A stretch of DNA of 33,146 nucleotides from Syntrophobacteraceae bacterium (GTDB taxonomy: Bacteria; Desulfobacterota; Syntrophobacteria; Syntrophobacterales; Syntrophobacteraceae). The notes beneath the pieces are model-generated. The model saw only the letters and a list, made by a program, of their open reading frames with translations, did not search any database and was not told the DNA's origin. Position numbers and translations under genes: made by a program. This document shows, piece after piece, positions 6,431 to 14,801 of this stretch. How positions within the stretch are numbered: position 1 is the stretch's first letter; every line of letters starts with the position of its first letter. The stretch lies in NCBI GenBank assembly GCA_025454175.1, contig JALOOX010000048.1:1-33146 (forward strand), given 5' to 3'.

Positions 6431-7735
6431 ATGAACGAGCAGTTCGATGTGGCCATTGTCGGTGCCGGCCCGGCGGGGATTTCCGCGGCGTGTGTCCTTG
6501 CCGAGAGGGGGATCAAGACCCTCGTTCTGGAACGGGGCGAGTATCCCGGGTCCAAGAACATTTTTGGCGGCGTCCTCTATGGCCACGATCTCGCCCGGAT
6601 CGTGCCGGATTTCGAGGACAAGGGGTGCCCAGTAGAGCGCAATATCCTGGAATCCCGATTGTGGTATCTGTCCGGAAGCGGCGGCTACAGCCTCGCGTAC
6701 CGGGATCGGATTTTTTCAGGGGACCGAAAGTACAACGCCTTCACGACCGGACGGGCGAGATTTGACCGCTGGTTCGCCGAACGGGCCAGGGAACGTGGAG
6801 CGCTGATTGTCTGCTCCACGGTGGTGACCGACCTTCTGAGAGACGGTCATAACCGGGTCATCGGCGTGAAAACCGACCGTCCCGACGGAGACGTGCGGGC
6901 CAAGATCGTCCTGCTGGCGGACGGGATCAACTCTCCCCTCGCCCGCATGACCGGCTTCCGCCCGGAGCCGCGCCCCGAGGATGTTGCCCTGTCGGTGAAG
7001 GAAGTCATCGCGCTCCCCGACGAGGTCATTGAGGAACGTTTCGGTGTGGAAGGGGGAGCCGGCGTGACCGTGGAAATCCTGGGAGACGTCACCTGGGGAA
7101 TGAACGGGGTCGCCTTCATCTACACGAATAAGCGGTCCGTCTCCATCGGCATCGGCGCCAACCTTCTTCATTTCTCCGAGCGGAGAATCAGGCCCTACGA
7201 GATGCTGGAAGCTTTCAAGCAGCACCCCATGGTGGCCCCCCTCATCAAAGGCGGCAAACCTCAGGAGTACACCGCCCACTGGCTCGCCGAGGGAGGCTAT
7301 GATTCCATCCCCCGGTTGTGCGCCGACGGGTGCCTCATCGCGGGAGATTCCGCGATGCTTTTCAACGCCCTCCACCGGGAGGGCACCAACCTCGCCATGG
7401 CCTCTGGGCGCATGGCGGCGGAATCGGCCGCCGAGGCCCTGGCTTCCGGAGACTGGAGCAGGAAGGGGCTGCAGAGATATGTCGGACGACTCCAGGATTC
7501 CTATGTCATGAAGGACATGGCCAAGTACCGGCGGTTTCCGCATTTTCTCCAAAGTCACGAGGAGCTTTTCACCATCCTGCCTGGACTGGCGTCCCTGGCG
7601 GCAAGGGAAATGCTCACCGTGGACGGCATCCCCAAGAAACAGAAGCAAGCCGCCATCTGGCGTGAATTGCGCCGGAAGATGACGACACCGAAGCTCCTGC
7701 GTTTTCTGTGGGAAGCCTGGAGAAGTGTACGATGA
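6431..7735 (+). CDS. fixC: FixC-type flavoprotein oxidoreductase (ETF:quinone oxidoreductase-like)
   Basis: 434 residues. The N-terminus has the FAD dinucleotide fold VAIVGAGPAGISAACVLAER (GxGxxG at residues 11-16) and a second FAD contact in GCLIAGDSAMLFNALHREGT. The length and the motif NIFGGVLYGHDLARIVPDFE match FixC proteins, which are the ETF:quinone oxidoreductase flavin subunit without its own Fe-S domain. In FixABCX systems, FixC with the ferredoxin-like FixX takes electrons from the ETF and passes them to quinone. The stop overlaps the fixX start (ATGA), indicating translational coupling. Regulation is not visible apart from the operon structure. I see no damage in the frame. Confidence 0.93.
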   Translation: MNEQFDVAIVGAGPAGISAACVLAERGIKTLVLERGEYPGSKNIFGGVLYGHDLARIVPDFEDKGCPVERNILESRLWYLSGSGGYSLAYRDRIFSGDRKYNAFTTGRARFDRWFAERARERGALIVCSTVVTDLLRDGHNRVIGVKTDRPDGDVRAKIVLLADGINSPLARMTGFRPEPRPEDVALSVKEVIALPDEVIEERFGVEGGAGVTVEILGDVTWGMNGVAFIYTNKRSVSIGIGANLLHFSERRIRPYEMLEAFKQHPMVAPLIKGGKPQEYTAHWLAEGGYDSIPRLCADGCLIAGDSAMLFNALHREGTNLAMASGRMAAESAAEALASGDWSRKGLQRYVGRLQDSYVMKDMAKYRRFPHFLQSHEELFTILPGLASLAAREMLTVDGIPKKQKQAAIWRELRRKMTTPKLLRFLWEAWRSVR

Positions 7736-8013
7736 GCGTCAAGGTTGAAGACAAGCTCTTCCTGAACCGGTATCGAGTGGACGAGGAATCACACCTGCGC
7801 ATCGTCGACCCGGCACTCTGCCGAAGCGGCTGTTCCAACCAGGCCTGCCTCTACATCTGTCCGGCGAACGTGTACAAACTGGAGCAGGATCGCATCAGCG
7901 TGGCCTACGAGGGATGTCTGGAATGTGGGTCGTGCCGGATCGGGTGTCCCCATTTCAACATCGAATGGCGCTTTCCCCGCGGCGGATACGGAATACGGCA
8001 CAAGTTCGGCTAG
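7732..8013 (+). CDS. fixX: FixX ferredoxin-like protein
   Basis: 93 residues from the ATG at 7732, which overlaps the fixC stop. The protein has the FixX plan: an N-terminal KLFLNRYRVDEESHLRI, then cysteines in LCRSGCSNQACLYICPANVY, and a C-terminal GCLECGSCRIGCPHFNIEW. The C-terminal region with CxxCxxCxxxCP, together with C of YICP, is expected to bind a [4Fe-4S] cluster. It would form the Fe-S half of the ETF:quinone oxidoreductase with FixC. It is the last gene of the etfBA-fixCX operon and is followed at once by a hairpin. Confidence 0.93.
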   Translation: MSVKVEDKLFLNRYRVDEESHLRIVDPALCRSGCSNQACLYICPANVYKLEQDRISVAYEGCLECGSCRIGCPHFNIEWRFPRGGYGIRHKFG

Positions 8014-8042
8014 CACCCCCGGAGGATAGCCCCTTGGGGGTG
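8014..8042 (+). terminator. hairpin directly after fixX
   Basis: CACCCCC (8014-8020) pairs perfectly with GGGGGTG (8036-8042) across a 15-base loop, starting at the base after the fixX stop codon. There is no T-run behind it, so it may work only as an mRNA-stabilising 3' end or with Rho. Positions 8043-8128 hold no gene. Confidence 0.45.
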
Positions 8043-8128
8043 AACAGCCTGACAAGCGTGAGGCGCAGAGCCCAGGGCCATTTGACAGCTGAAGAATAGG
8101 AGACGCATGGAGACTGACCGAGGAGAAC

Positions 8129-9127
8129 ATGACGATGCGTAAATGCCCATGGTTGGCTTTCCTGCTGTTGATCGCCATCTCCGCTGGAACGGGTTGCCAG
8201 CCCCAAGGAGAGCGGGAGCCCCGAAACTCTCCAGTCAAAGTCTCCCTGGCGCTTGTTCCTAACTCGTATTCTGGTTTGATCGGCATCGCCGACGCCAAGG
8301 GGTTCTTTGGGGAATGCGGCCTTGAGATATCCGCGAAGGAGTATCCGTCCGGGCGGGAGGCGGTAGAGGCCGTGATGAGAGGTGAAGTGCAGGTGGCGAC
8401 CGGAGCCGACATCGTGATGGCCACCAAGGTATTCGATGATCCCTCGCTTCGGGTGATCGCTTCCATAGGCTCGTCGGGTGCAAACGAAATCGTCGCGCGC
8501 AAAGATCGGAACATCCATGTGCCGGCGGATCTGAAGGGCAAGAAAATCGCCCACAGTCCGGGCACCTCGAGCGAGTACTATTTGGACGCCTTTCTTCTGG
8601 CCAACGCCATTCCCGCTGGCGAAGTGAACATGGTGAACGCTCCTCCGGCAAACATCGCTGATGCCCTTGTCAGTGGGGAGGTGGACGCCATGTCGAGCTG
8701 GGATGTCAATGTCTATTCGGCGAGAAAGCGCCTGGGTGAAGATGGAGTGTCCTGGCCCGCCCAGAACTACCTGGACTGGTATTGGCTTCTCATAGTCAGG
8801 GAGGAGATGACCGTGTCCCCTGAGCCCCTGAAAAGATTTCTCCGGGCGCTCTTGATGGCTGAGGGCTTTGTCCTGGCGAACGAGAATGAGGCCAGGAACA
8901 TCCTGGCCCGGAAATGGGGCTTCGATCCCGAATTCATTGGCGAGGTCTGGGAAAAGACCAGACTGAACGTAACATTGAACCAATCGATGATCACCTCTTT
9001 GGAGAACTTCGCCAGATGGAAGATGAAAAAGGAGGGCAAGTTCGAACCGATCCCCAACTATCTCAGGTTCACTTTCACCGGCGTACTGGATGAGGTCGAA
9101 CCCAGGACGGTCACCCTCTTCAGGTAG
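8129..9127 (+). CDS. lipoprotein solute-binding protein, NMT1/TauA/SsuA type
   Basis: 332 residues from the ATG at 8129 (GAGGAG 8 bases upstream). The signal peptide ends in a lipobox-like ISAGTGC with C23 as the likely lipidated cysteine. The mature part follows the NMT1/TauA fold of type II binding proteins: LALVPNSYSGLIGIADAKGF near the start, EVQVATGADIVMATKV, DLKGKKIAHSPGTSSEYYLD, then GEVDAMSSWDVNVYSARK. Relatives bind sulfonates, pyrimidine precursors or other small organic ligands for ABC importers. Here no permease or ATPase gene is nearby. The next gene, 6 bases on, is a membrane histidine kinase, so the protein may act as a ligand sensor for that kinase. The ligand is unknown. Confidence 0.88.
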   Translation: MTMRKCPWLAFLLLIAISAGTGCQPQGEREPRNSPVKVSLALVPNSYSGLIGIADAKGFFGECGLEISAKEYPSGREAVEAVMRGEVQVATGADIVMATKVFDDPSLRVIASIGSSGANEIVARKDRNIHVPADLKGKKIAHSPGTSSEYYLDAFLLANAIPAGEVNMVNAPPANIADALVSGEVDAMSSWDVNVYSARKRLGEDGVSWPAQNYLDWYWLLIVREEMTVSPEPLKRFLRALLMAEGFVLANENEARNILARKWGFDPEFIGEVWEKTRLNVTLNQSMITSLENFARWKMKKEGKFEPIPNYLRFTFTGVLDEVEPRTVTLFR

Positions 9128-9133
9128 GCATCC

Positions 9134-12100
9134 ATGCAAACACAGGGCAGGATTTGGGCGAGCATCACGGCATCCCTCGTCGTTTCAGGGGTCCTTGGAT
9201 TTTTTGCCTTTTCGGTTGTTCGCGGTATAGACGACGACCTGGCTCGTGGCCGTTACTACACTGAAATCATTAATAAAACATTTGCATTGAACCTCCTGGT
9301 GGCTACCTTCGACCAGGAGTCCAGCCAACGCGGTCTCTATCAGCTTGGCGAGGTGCGTGCAAGCTTGACGAAGCTCCTGGACGGTCTGTATTCGACCGAT
9401 GTTCGCGAGGAATCCCTTGTCGGACATATACGAAAGAATAACCAGGAACTGGGACCCCTTCTCGACCAGTTCTTGACCTTGAGAGCCACCCAGGACGGTG
9501 GCCTGCGGGCTGAGCTCGGGAATATGCTGGCTTCCCAGCTCTGGACCAAGGTCCGCTTCATCAGCGACGATACCGCAAGGCTGAAAGAGATCAGCGAATC
9601 CAGGGTCATTTCAGCCCATACCAAGGCCGGCATTACCGTTCTGTTCCTCCTGCTCACCCTCATCATCGCCAATGTCATCATCTCACTGGTTTCGGGCAGG
9701 GGCATTGTTTCCATGCAGGAGGGCCTGCGCAAGCAACGCGAGTGGCTCAGAGTCACCCTGACCAGTATCGGTGACGCGGTCATCGCGACCGATCTGGAGT
9801 CCAGGATCGCTTTTCTCAACCCCGTGGCTGCGACCCTGACCGGGTGGCCGGTGGAGGAAGCCCTGGGACGACCGGTTCAGGACCTCTTCAAGATTGTCAA
9901 CGAGAAGACCCGCGAGCCTGCTGAAGACATCGTTGGTCGGGTGCTGCTCGAAGGGGTCAACGTTACCCTGGCCAACCATACGGTCCTGGTTGCACGTGAC
10001 GGCCGGGAAATCCCCATTGAGGACAGTGCCGCACCGATCAGGGATCGTGGCGGAAGGGTTGCCGGTGTGGTGCTTGTCTTCCACGATGTGACCGATAAGA
10101 GGCGGGCTCAGGAGTCACTGCGCCAAAGCCGGGAGGACCTGGACCGCGCCCAGGAGGTTGGACACATTGGCTGGTGGCGTCTGGACACCCAACGGAACGT
10201 GTTGACGTGGTCCGACGAGAACCATCGCATCTTTGGCGTGCCAGAGGGGACACCGCTGAGTTACGAAGCGTTCCTCGAGACCGTTCACCCCGACGACCGC
10301 CGGCATGTGGACGCGCAGTGGATGGCGGCTTTGCGCGGTGAGCCTTATGACATCGAGCACCGCATCGTGGCGGACGGTCGGGTCAAGTGGGTGAGAGAGA
10401 AGGCCTACCTGGAATTCGACGCTGGGGACAACCTGCTTGGGGGCTTCGGGATCACCCAGGACGTCACCGAGCGAAAGCTTTATGAAGAAGCTCTGCGTGA
10501 GAGTGAAGCGCGATTCCGTTTGCTGTTTGAGACCATGACCGAAGGTTTTGCCATCCACGAGATCATCACCGATGAGCAGGGCCGGCCCTGCGATTATCGC
10601 TATATAGACGTGAATCCCTCGTTCGAGAAGCTGACAGGGTTGAAACGCGCTCAATTGCTGGGAAGAAGTGTCTTGGAGCTCCTGCCCGGCACCGAAGCGT
10701 ATTGGATCGAGAGGTTTGGCCGGGTAGCGATGACCGGCGAGCCCGCGCATTTCGAGGACTACAGCGCCGCACTCGGCAGGTGGTATGAGGTCATGGCCTA
10801 CCGGTCCGCGCCGCTGCAGTTCGCCGTGATCTTCAGCGACATTACGGACCGCAAGCAGGCGGAAGCTGAGCGCGAGCGGCTGCTTGCGGAACGCACGGCG
10901 ATCATGGAGAACATGACCGACGGCTTGACCATTGCCGATCCGGAAGGCCGGGTCATCTACCACAACCCGGCTTCCCTCGCTCTGCACGGCTACTCATGCC
11001 TTGAAGACGGCCTGCTGTCGAAAGACGAGATGCTGGATCAGTGGAGGATCCTGGACTTGACGGGGCAGCCCGTGCCGATGGAGGATTGGCCCCTGCCGCG
11101 TGCGCTGGGCGGGAGGACTTTCAACGGATATGAGCTTCGTGTGCAGCGTCTCGACGGCAAAAAGCAGTTCATCGGCAGCTACAGCGGCACGCTGGTGCAC
11201 AATGCGTCCGGCAGGCCCCCCTTTGCAGTGGTTACCGTGCGCGACGTCACTGAACAGAAAAGGGCCGAGGAGCTGCTGCATCGGTACAGGCTCCTTGCGG
11301 GTCACAGCCGGGATATTATTCTCTTCATACGGCGGGACGACGGCCGAATCCTGGAAGCCAACCTCGCGGCAGAAACGGCCTACGGGTACAGCCGGGAGGA
11401 ATTGCTTCGGCTCAGCATCCACGATCTACGCACGCCGGAAGCTCGGGGGTTGAGTGACGAACAGATGGCTCAGGCGGATGCACCGGGAATCCTCTTTGAA
11501 ACGGTACACCGGTGCCGCGATGGCCGCACCTTTCCGGTGGAGGTCAGCTCAAGAGGCGAAACCATCGGCGGCACGCGCACGCTCATCAGCATCGTGCGGG
11601 ACATCACCGAACGCAAGCGGGCTGAGGATATCTTGATCGAGAGTGAGTCCCGGTTCAGGCTGCTTTCCAGGACAGCCGCACGATTGCTGGAAGTGGACGA
11701 TCCCCTGGGAGTCGTGAATGAACTGGCCGCAGAGGTCATGGATCATCTGGACTGCCAGGCGTTTTTCAACTTCGTTGTGGACGAACAGCTCGGAAAGCTC
11801 CATCTCAACGCCTGCTCGGGCATTCCCGAAGAGGAGGCTCGGAGGATCGAATGGCTGGACTACGGCATAGCGGTCTGCGGCTGTGTCGCCCGGGACGGAG
11901 TGCGCATCGTCGCCGAGGATATCTGCTCTGTCGCCGATCCCCGGACGGAGCTCGTCCAATCTTACGGTATCCGGGCCTACTGCTGTCACCCCCTCATGGC
12001 AGCGGGAAGGGTCATCGGGACCCTTTCCTTCGGCACCAGCACCCGAAGCAGGTTCTCGCCACAGGATCTCGACCTCATGAAGACCGTGGCCGATCAGGTG

Positions 12101-13429
12101 GCTGTCGCCATGGAGCGCATGAGGCTCATCAGAGAGGTCCAGCGATCGCGGGACGAGCTCGAGGTACGTGTCAGGATCAGGACGGCCGAGCTCGAGGAAG
12201 TCAACAGTGAGCTCAGAGTGATCGAGAGCGCCCTGAGGCACTCCGAGACTAAGCTTCGCCGGAATAACGAGCTCCTTCAAAAGGTCTTCGACGGGATCAC
12301 CGATCCCCTCCTCATGCTGGATGGCTGCGGCCTGCTCACCATGGTCAACAGGGCCGCCATGAGCTACTACGGTGTTGGCGAGGACACGGAAGTTTTGGGA
12401 AAGGCCTGTTTTCAGGGGTTGAGAGGAAAGGAAACGGCATGTCCCGAGTGCCTTTATCCCTTCCTCTCAGCCGGAGTCCGGACAATGAGTCTTGAACGAA
12501 CCGGAATCATTGACCCAGGGCGGATGGAAAACGTAACCATCTATCCCGTCCTTGACGAGCAAGGCGAGCGTGATGCTGTCATCATCAGGATCAGCGACAT
12601 CACGCAGGCAAAGATCCTGGAGCGTCAGATCCTCCAGAACGAGAAACTGGCCTCCCTAGGTCTCGTCACCTCGGGGATCGCCCATGAAATCAACAACCCC
12701 AACAGTTTCATCTACTTCAACCTCCCCATCCTGAGGAGCTATCTCGAGGGGCTGTTGCCCATCGTGGATGAGCATGCCGCTCTCCACCCTGAATTCGAGG
12801 TTCTCAACATTCCGTATGCGGATCTAAGAGAAGATTTATTCAGGCTGCTTGAAAATATGGAGCAGGGTTCTCAGCGAATCAGCAAGACAATCGGTGTCCT
12901 CAAGAGCTTTGTCCGGAAGAGGGATTTGGTGGGGATGCAGCCAGTCGATCTCAAACAGCTCGCCGACAAAGTGGTCGCCCTTTGCCACACTGAGTTGAGG
13001 CATAAGATCAGCTCGTTTGAGATCCTGGTTACGGAAAACCTGCCACCCATGGTTTCCGATCCCGAAGCTCTGGAACAGGTCCTTTTGAACCTTCTGATCA
13101 ATGCGATCCATGCCTGTGATAAGCCGGATTCATATGTGAGCTTGAGCGGCAGGTACGACCGCAAAGCGGGATTCATCATCGAAATCACGGACAATGGCTC
13201 TGGCATAGAGGAAGCGGCCCGCGAGAAGATCTTCGATCCCTTCTTCACCACGAAGTCATCCAGCGAGGGGACCGGCCTGGGGCTCTACATCTGCCACAAC
13301 CACGTGACATCCCTGGGAGGGAGGATTGAGGTGGAAAGCAAGGTTGGAGAGGGGACGACTTTTCGGGTTGTGTTGCCACAACTGTGCCACGGGTGCCAGG
13401 AGGATGTCGGTGCGAGGTGCTCGCCCTGA
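9134..13429 (+). CDS. membrane-bound multi-PAS/GAF sensor histidine kinase
   Basis: 1431 residues. TM helix 1 (about 9-29) and TM helix 2 (about 166-188) flank a periplasmic region of about 135 residues. PAS domains start near residues 203, 333, 456, 586 and 716. A GAF domain follows (about 837-995), then a coiled coil (about 1000-1045) and a sixth PAS (about 1048-1165) with a cysteine cluster (ACFQGLRGKETACPECLYPF). The kinase core has the phospho-acceptor H1184 in SGIAHEINNPN, the N box around N1319-N1323, the D1353 box (DNGSG), and the G box GTGLGLY near 1379. All kinase boxes look intact. There is no receiver domain and no response regulator beside it. The gene is 6 bases from the solute-binding protein gene and probably translationally coupled. 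By family knowledge it should autophosphorylate on His; the signals and target are unknown. Confidence 0.93.
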   Translation: MQTQGRIWASITASLVVSGVLGFFAFSVVRGIDDDLARGRYYTEIINKTFALNLLVATFDQESSQRGLYQLGEVRASLTKLLDGLYSTDVREESLVGHIRKNNQELGPLLDQFLTLRATQDGGLRAELGNMLASQLWTKVRFISDDTARLKEISESRVISAHTKAGITVLFLLLTLIIANVIISLVSGRGIVSMQEGLRKQREWLRVTLTSIGDAVIATDLESRIAFLNPVAATLTGWPVEEALGRPVQDLFKIVNEKTREPAEDIVGRVLLEGVNVTLANHTVLVARDGREIPIEDSAAPIRDRGGRVAGVVLVFHDVTDKRRAQESLRQSREDLDRAQEVGHIGWWRLDTQRNVLTWSDENHRIFGVPEGTPLSYEAFLETVHPDDRRHVDAQWMAALRGEPYDIEHRIVADGRVKWVREKAYLEFDAGDNLLGGFGITQDVTERKLYEEALRESEARFRLLFETMTEGFAIHEIITDEQGRPCDYRYIDVNPSFEKLTGLKRAQLLGRSVLELLPGTEAYWIERFGRVAMTGEPAHFEDYSAALGRWYEVMAYRSAPLQFAVIFSDITDRKQAEAERERLLAERTAIMENMTDGLTIADPEGRVIYHNPASLALHGYSCLEDGLLSKDEMLDQWRILDLTGQPVPMEDWPLPRALGGRTFNGYELRVQRLDGKKQFIGSYSGTLVHNASGRPPFAVVTVRDVTEQKRAEELLHRYRLLAGHSRDIILFIRRDDGRILEANLAAETAYGYSREELLRLSIHDLRTPEARGLSDEQMAQADAPGILFETVHRCRDGRTFPVEVSSRGETIGGTRTLISIVRDITERKRAEDILIESESRFRLLSRTAARLLEVDDPLGVVNELAAEVMDHLDCQAFFNFVVDEQLGKLHLNACSGIPEEEARRIEWLDYGIAVCGCVARDGVRIVAEDICSVADPRTELVQSYGIRAYCCHPLMAAGRVIGTLSFGTSTRSRFSPQDLDLMKTVADQVAVAMERMRLIREVQRSRDELEVRVRIRTAELEEVNSELRVIESALRHSETKLRRNNELLQKVFDGITDPLLMLDGCGLLTMVNRAAMSYYGVGEDTEVLGKACFQGLRGKETACPECLYPFLSAGVRTMSLERTGIIDPGRMENVTIYPVLDEQGERDAVIIRISDITQAKILERQILQNEKLASLGLVTSGIAHEINNPNSFIYFNLPILRSYLEGLLPIVDEHAALHPEFEVLNIPYADLREDLFRLLENMEQGSQRISKTIGVLKSFVRKRDLVGMQPVDLKQLADKVVALCHTELRHKISSFEILVTENLPPMVSDPEALEQVLLNLLINAIHACDKPDSYVSLSGRYDRKAGFIIEITDNGSGIEEAAREKIFDPFFTTKSSSEGTGLGLYICHNHVTSLGGRIEVESKVGEGTTFRVVLPQLCHGCQEDVGARCSP

Positions 13430-13902
13430 GATTGCTGACCTGAGGGATGAATATTCGATTGCCATTTGTTGGGCAAGGGGATGCGACAGCTTGTTGATTT
13501 GATGTGGATTGACAATCACGGGAACATGAATGTGCACCCCAATGCATCATGGTCACGGCAATTCCATGGACACATAAACCGTTTACTCATCCGTCACATT
13601 CCATACGCCGCCTTCCATGCTACCTTCAGGAGCATCTGCAACGGTCGTCATCTCAGAAAAGTGCGAAAAGGTGAATTCATCACAGCCCCATTGTGAAGCC
13701 CTTCACTGAACTCCATGCCTCTCTCTGACATTCTGTCGCCAAAGTCGAAGAGAGGGTGAAGCCTCGAAAGCCCATTTCAATCGCGTCACACGTCGATCAC
13801 AGACTCGAAGTCAACTGAAGAAGCTGCGATCTTCCCTGCACTCCATCGAGGTGTCACCCGCATTCATGGATGCTCTTCCCCAGCAAGCAAAGGAGAACGA
13901 AC
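13430..13902. other. intergenic region between the kinase and the small exported protein
   Basis: No convincing gene. A 76-codon plus-strand frame at 13466-13696 has no family resemblance. A small hairpin GTGAAG/CTTCAC sits at 13693-13706. The sequence is noticeably richer in A and T than its neighbours. A TTGACA at about 13508 has no matching -10 box. Confidence 0.4.
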
Positions 13903-14283
13903 ATGAAGACGGCGAGGCGGATCGTTCCAGCAGTGGTCATGGCGTTGGCACTGACTCTCATTCTGACGCCTGGTCCGGGGGCGCGGGCGGAAGATGGCAT
14001 GGATGCATCCAGCGTCAAGCGGGCCCAAATGGAGGCATTGGTTGACCAGTTCATCCTTTCGCGCGAGGCAAAGCATGCCATGCTGGAATCCAGGAGTGAC
14101 ACAGTGCGCAAGGATGCCCAGCTCTCCTGCGACAAGGCGGACTTCTGCAGGCTGAACCGCGACCGGCTGGTCAACGAGCTCATGAGCAGGGGTTATGACC
14201 CAAAGCCCGAGCAGGTGCAACGTTTTCTGCAGAACGAGTATTTTCGTTCGATGGCGGAGGGAGCATTCGTACGCCGCCAGTGA
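13903..14283 (+). CDS. small exported protein of unknown function
   Basis: 126 residues from the ATG at 13903, chosen because AGGAG lies 7 bases upstream and a signal peptide starts there. The signal peptide is KTARRIVPAVVMALALTLIL followed by GARAED, with likely cleavage after ARA. The mature protein of about 98 residues is highly charged and probably helical. Its only two cysteines are close together (SCDKADFC) and could form a disulfide or bind a metal. I recognise no family. It stands alone, with long non-coding stretches on both sides. Confidence 0.65.
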   Translation: MKTARRIVPAVVMALALTLILTPGPGARAEDGMDASSVKRAQMEALVDQFILSREAKHAMLESRSDTVRKDAQLSCDKADFCRLNRDRLVNELMSRGYDPKPEQVQRFLQNEYFRSMAEGAFVRRQ

Positions 14284-14641
14284 GCGGTCTCATCAAACAG
14301 CGCCGTGCATCGAGGCACACGGAGACAGGGTTGGCCGGTGCAACCCCTCCGACACCCACACGGCAGCCGGGCCTGGGTCCACGCGTCCTGATCGAGGCCC
14401 TTCGGTGAATCAGCCATGCGCCCATTCATGCTCGGCGAAGGTAAAAGACTTCATTTCAAAACGTTCCTGCACACTTTTCAATTCCGCCATTGATGTTCTC
14501 AACAGACCGCCCTGCCCTGCAAAGCTGTTGACCCGGGGCGTGGCACGGGCCAGGCCAGGCCTGCCCCAGATCGGGAGAGGCCATGGAGAAGGTTTGCCTA
14601 GCCCATGGCACTCCCCGGGGTATGGTTAACGGCCTCAAGTC

Positions 14642-14656
14642 AACGGCATTGCCGTT
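14642..14656. promoter_or_regulatory. AACGGC-ATT-GCCGTT palindrome
   Basis: Perfect 6-bp arms around a 3-base centre, about 145 bases upstream of the dehydrogenase start and just before the tandem repeat. The size suits a dimeric repressor or activator site; no regulator gene is adjacent. Confidence 0.35.
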
Positions 14657-14670
14657 CCCGGCCCCCCGGG

Positions 14671-14718
14671 TCGGCTTTCTCTACTTTCGGCTTTCTCTCC
14701 CGTCGGTTTTCTCTCCTT
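14671..14718 (+). repeat. three tandem copies of a 16-bp TCGGCTTTCTCTNC unit
   Basis: Copies start at 14671, 14687 and 14703, exactly 16 bp apart: TCGGCTTTCTCTACTT, TCGGCTTTCTCTCCCG, TCGGTTTTCTCTCCTT. The array lies about 85 bases upstream of the dehydrogenase ATG, in promoter or leader position. It may be an array of binding sites or simply slippage-derived sequence. Confidence 0.6.
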
Positions 14719-14801
14719 TGATGGGGTGAGCGTTTGTGCTAGTTTTCTTCCTTCTGGTTGTGAGCTTGTGCTGTAAATGGACCGGGAGGTGAAGGCTTGC
14801 C

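Larger units (their letters stand above)
14284..14801. other. long intergenic region before the dehydrogenase gene
   Basis: No gene is supported. The region is GC-rich up to about 14660, including runs such as GGCCAGGCCAGGCCTGCCCC. It becomes pyrimidine-rich on the plus strand from 14671. It contains the palindrome at 14642-14656 and a 16-bp tandem repeat at 14671-14718. The downstream dehydrogenase has a good GGGAGGTGAAGG ribosome-binding site near 14782-14793. Confidence 0.4.

Noticed and set aside
5467..6561. 364-codon minus-strand frame opposite etfA
   Set aside because: Antisense to a strongly conserved gene, with no family resemblance.
13466..13696. 76-codon plus-strand frame after the kinase
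   Set aside because: No ribosome-binding site of note, no family resemblance, and unusual composition for this window.
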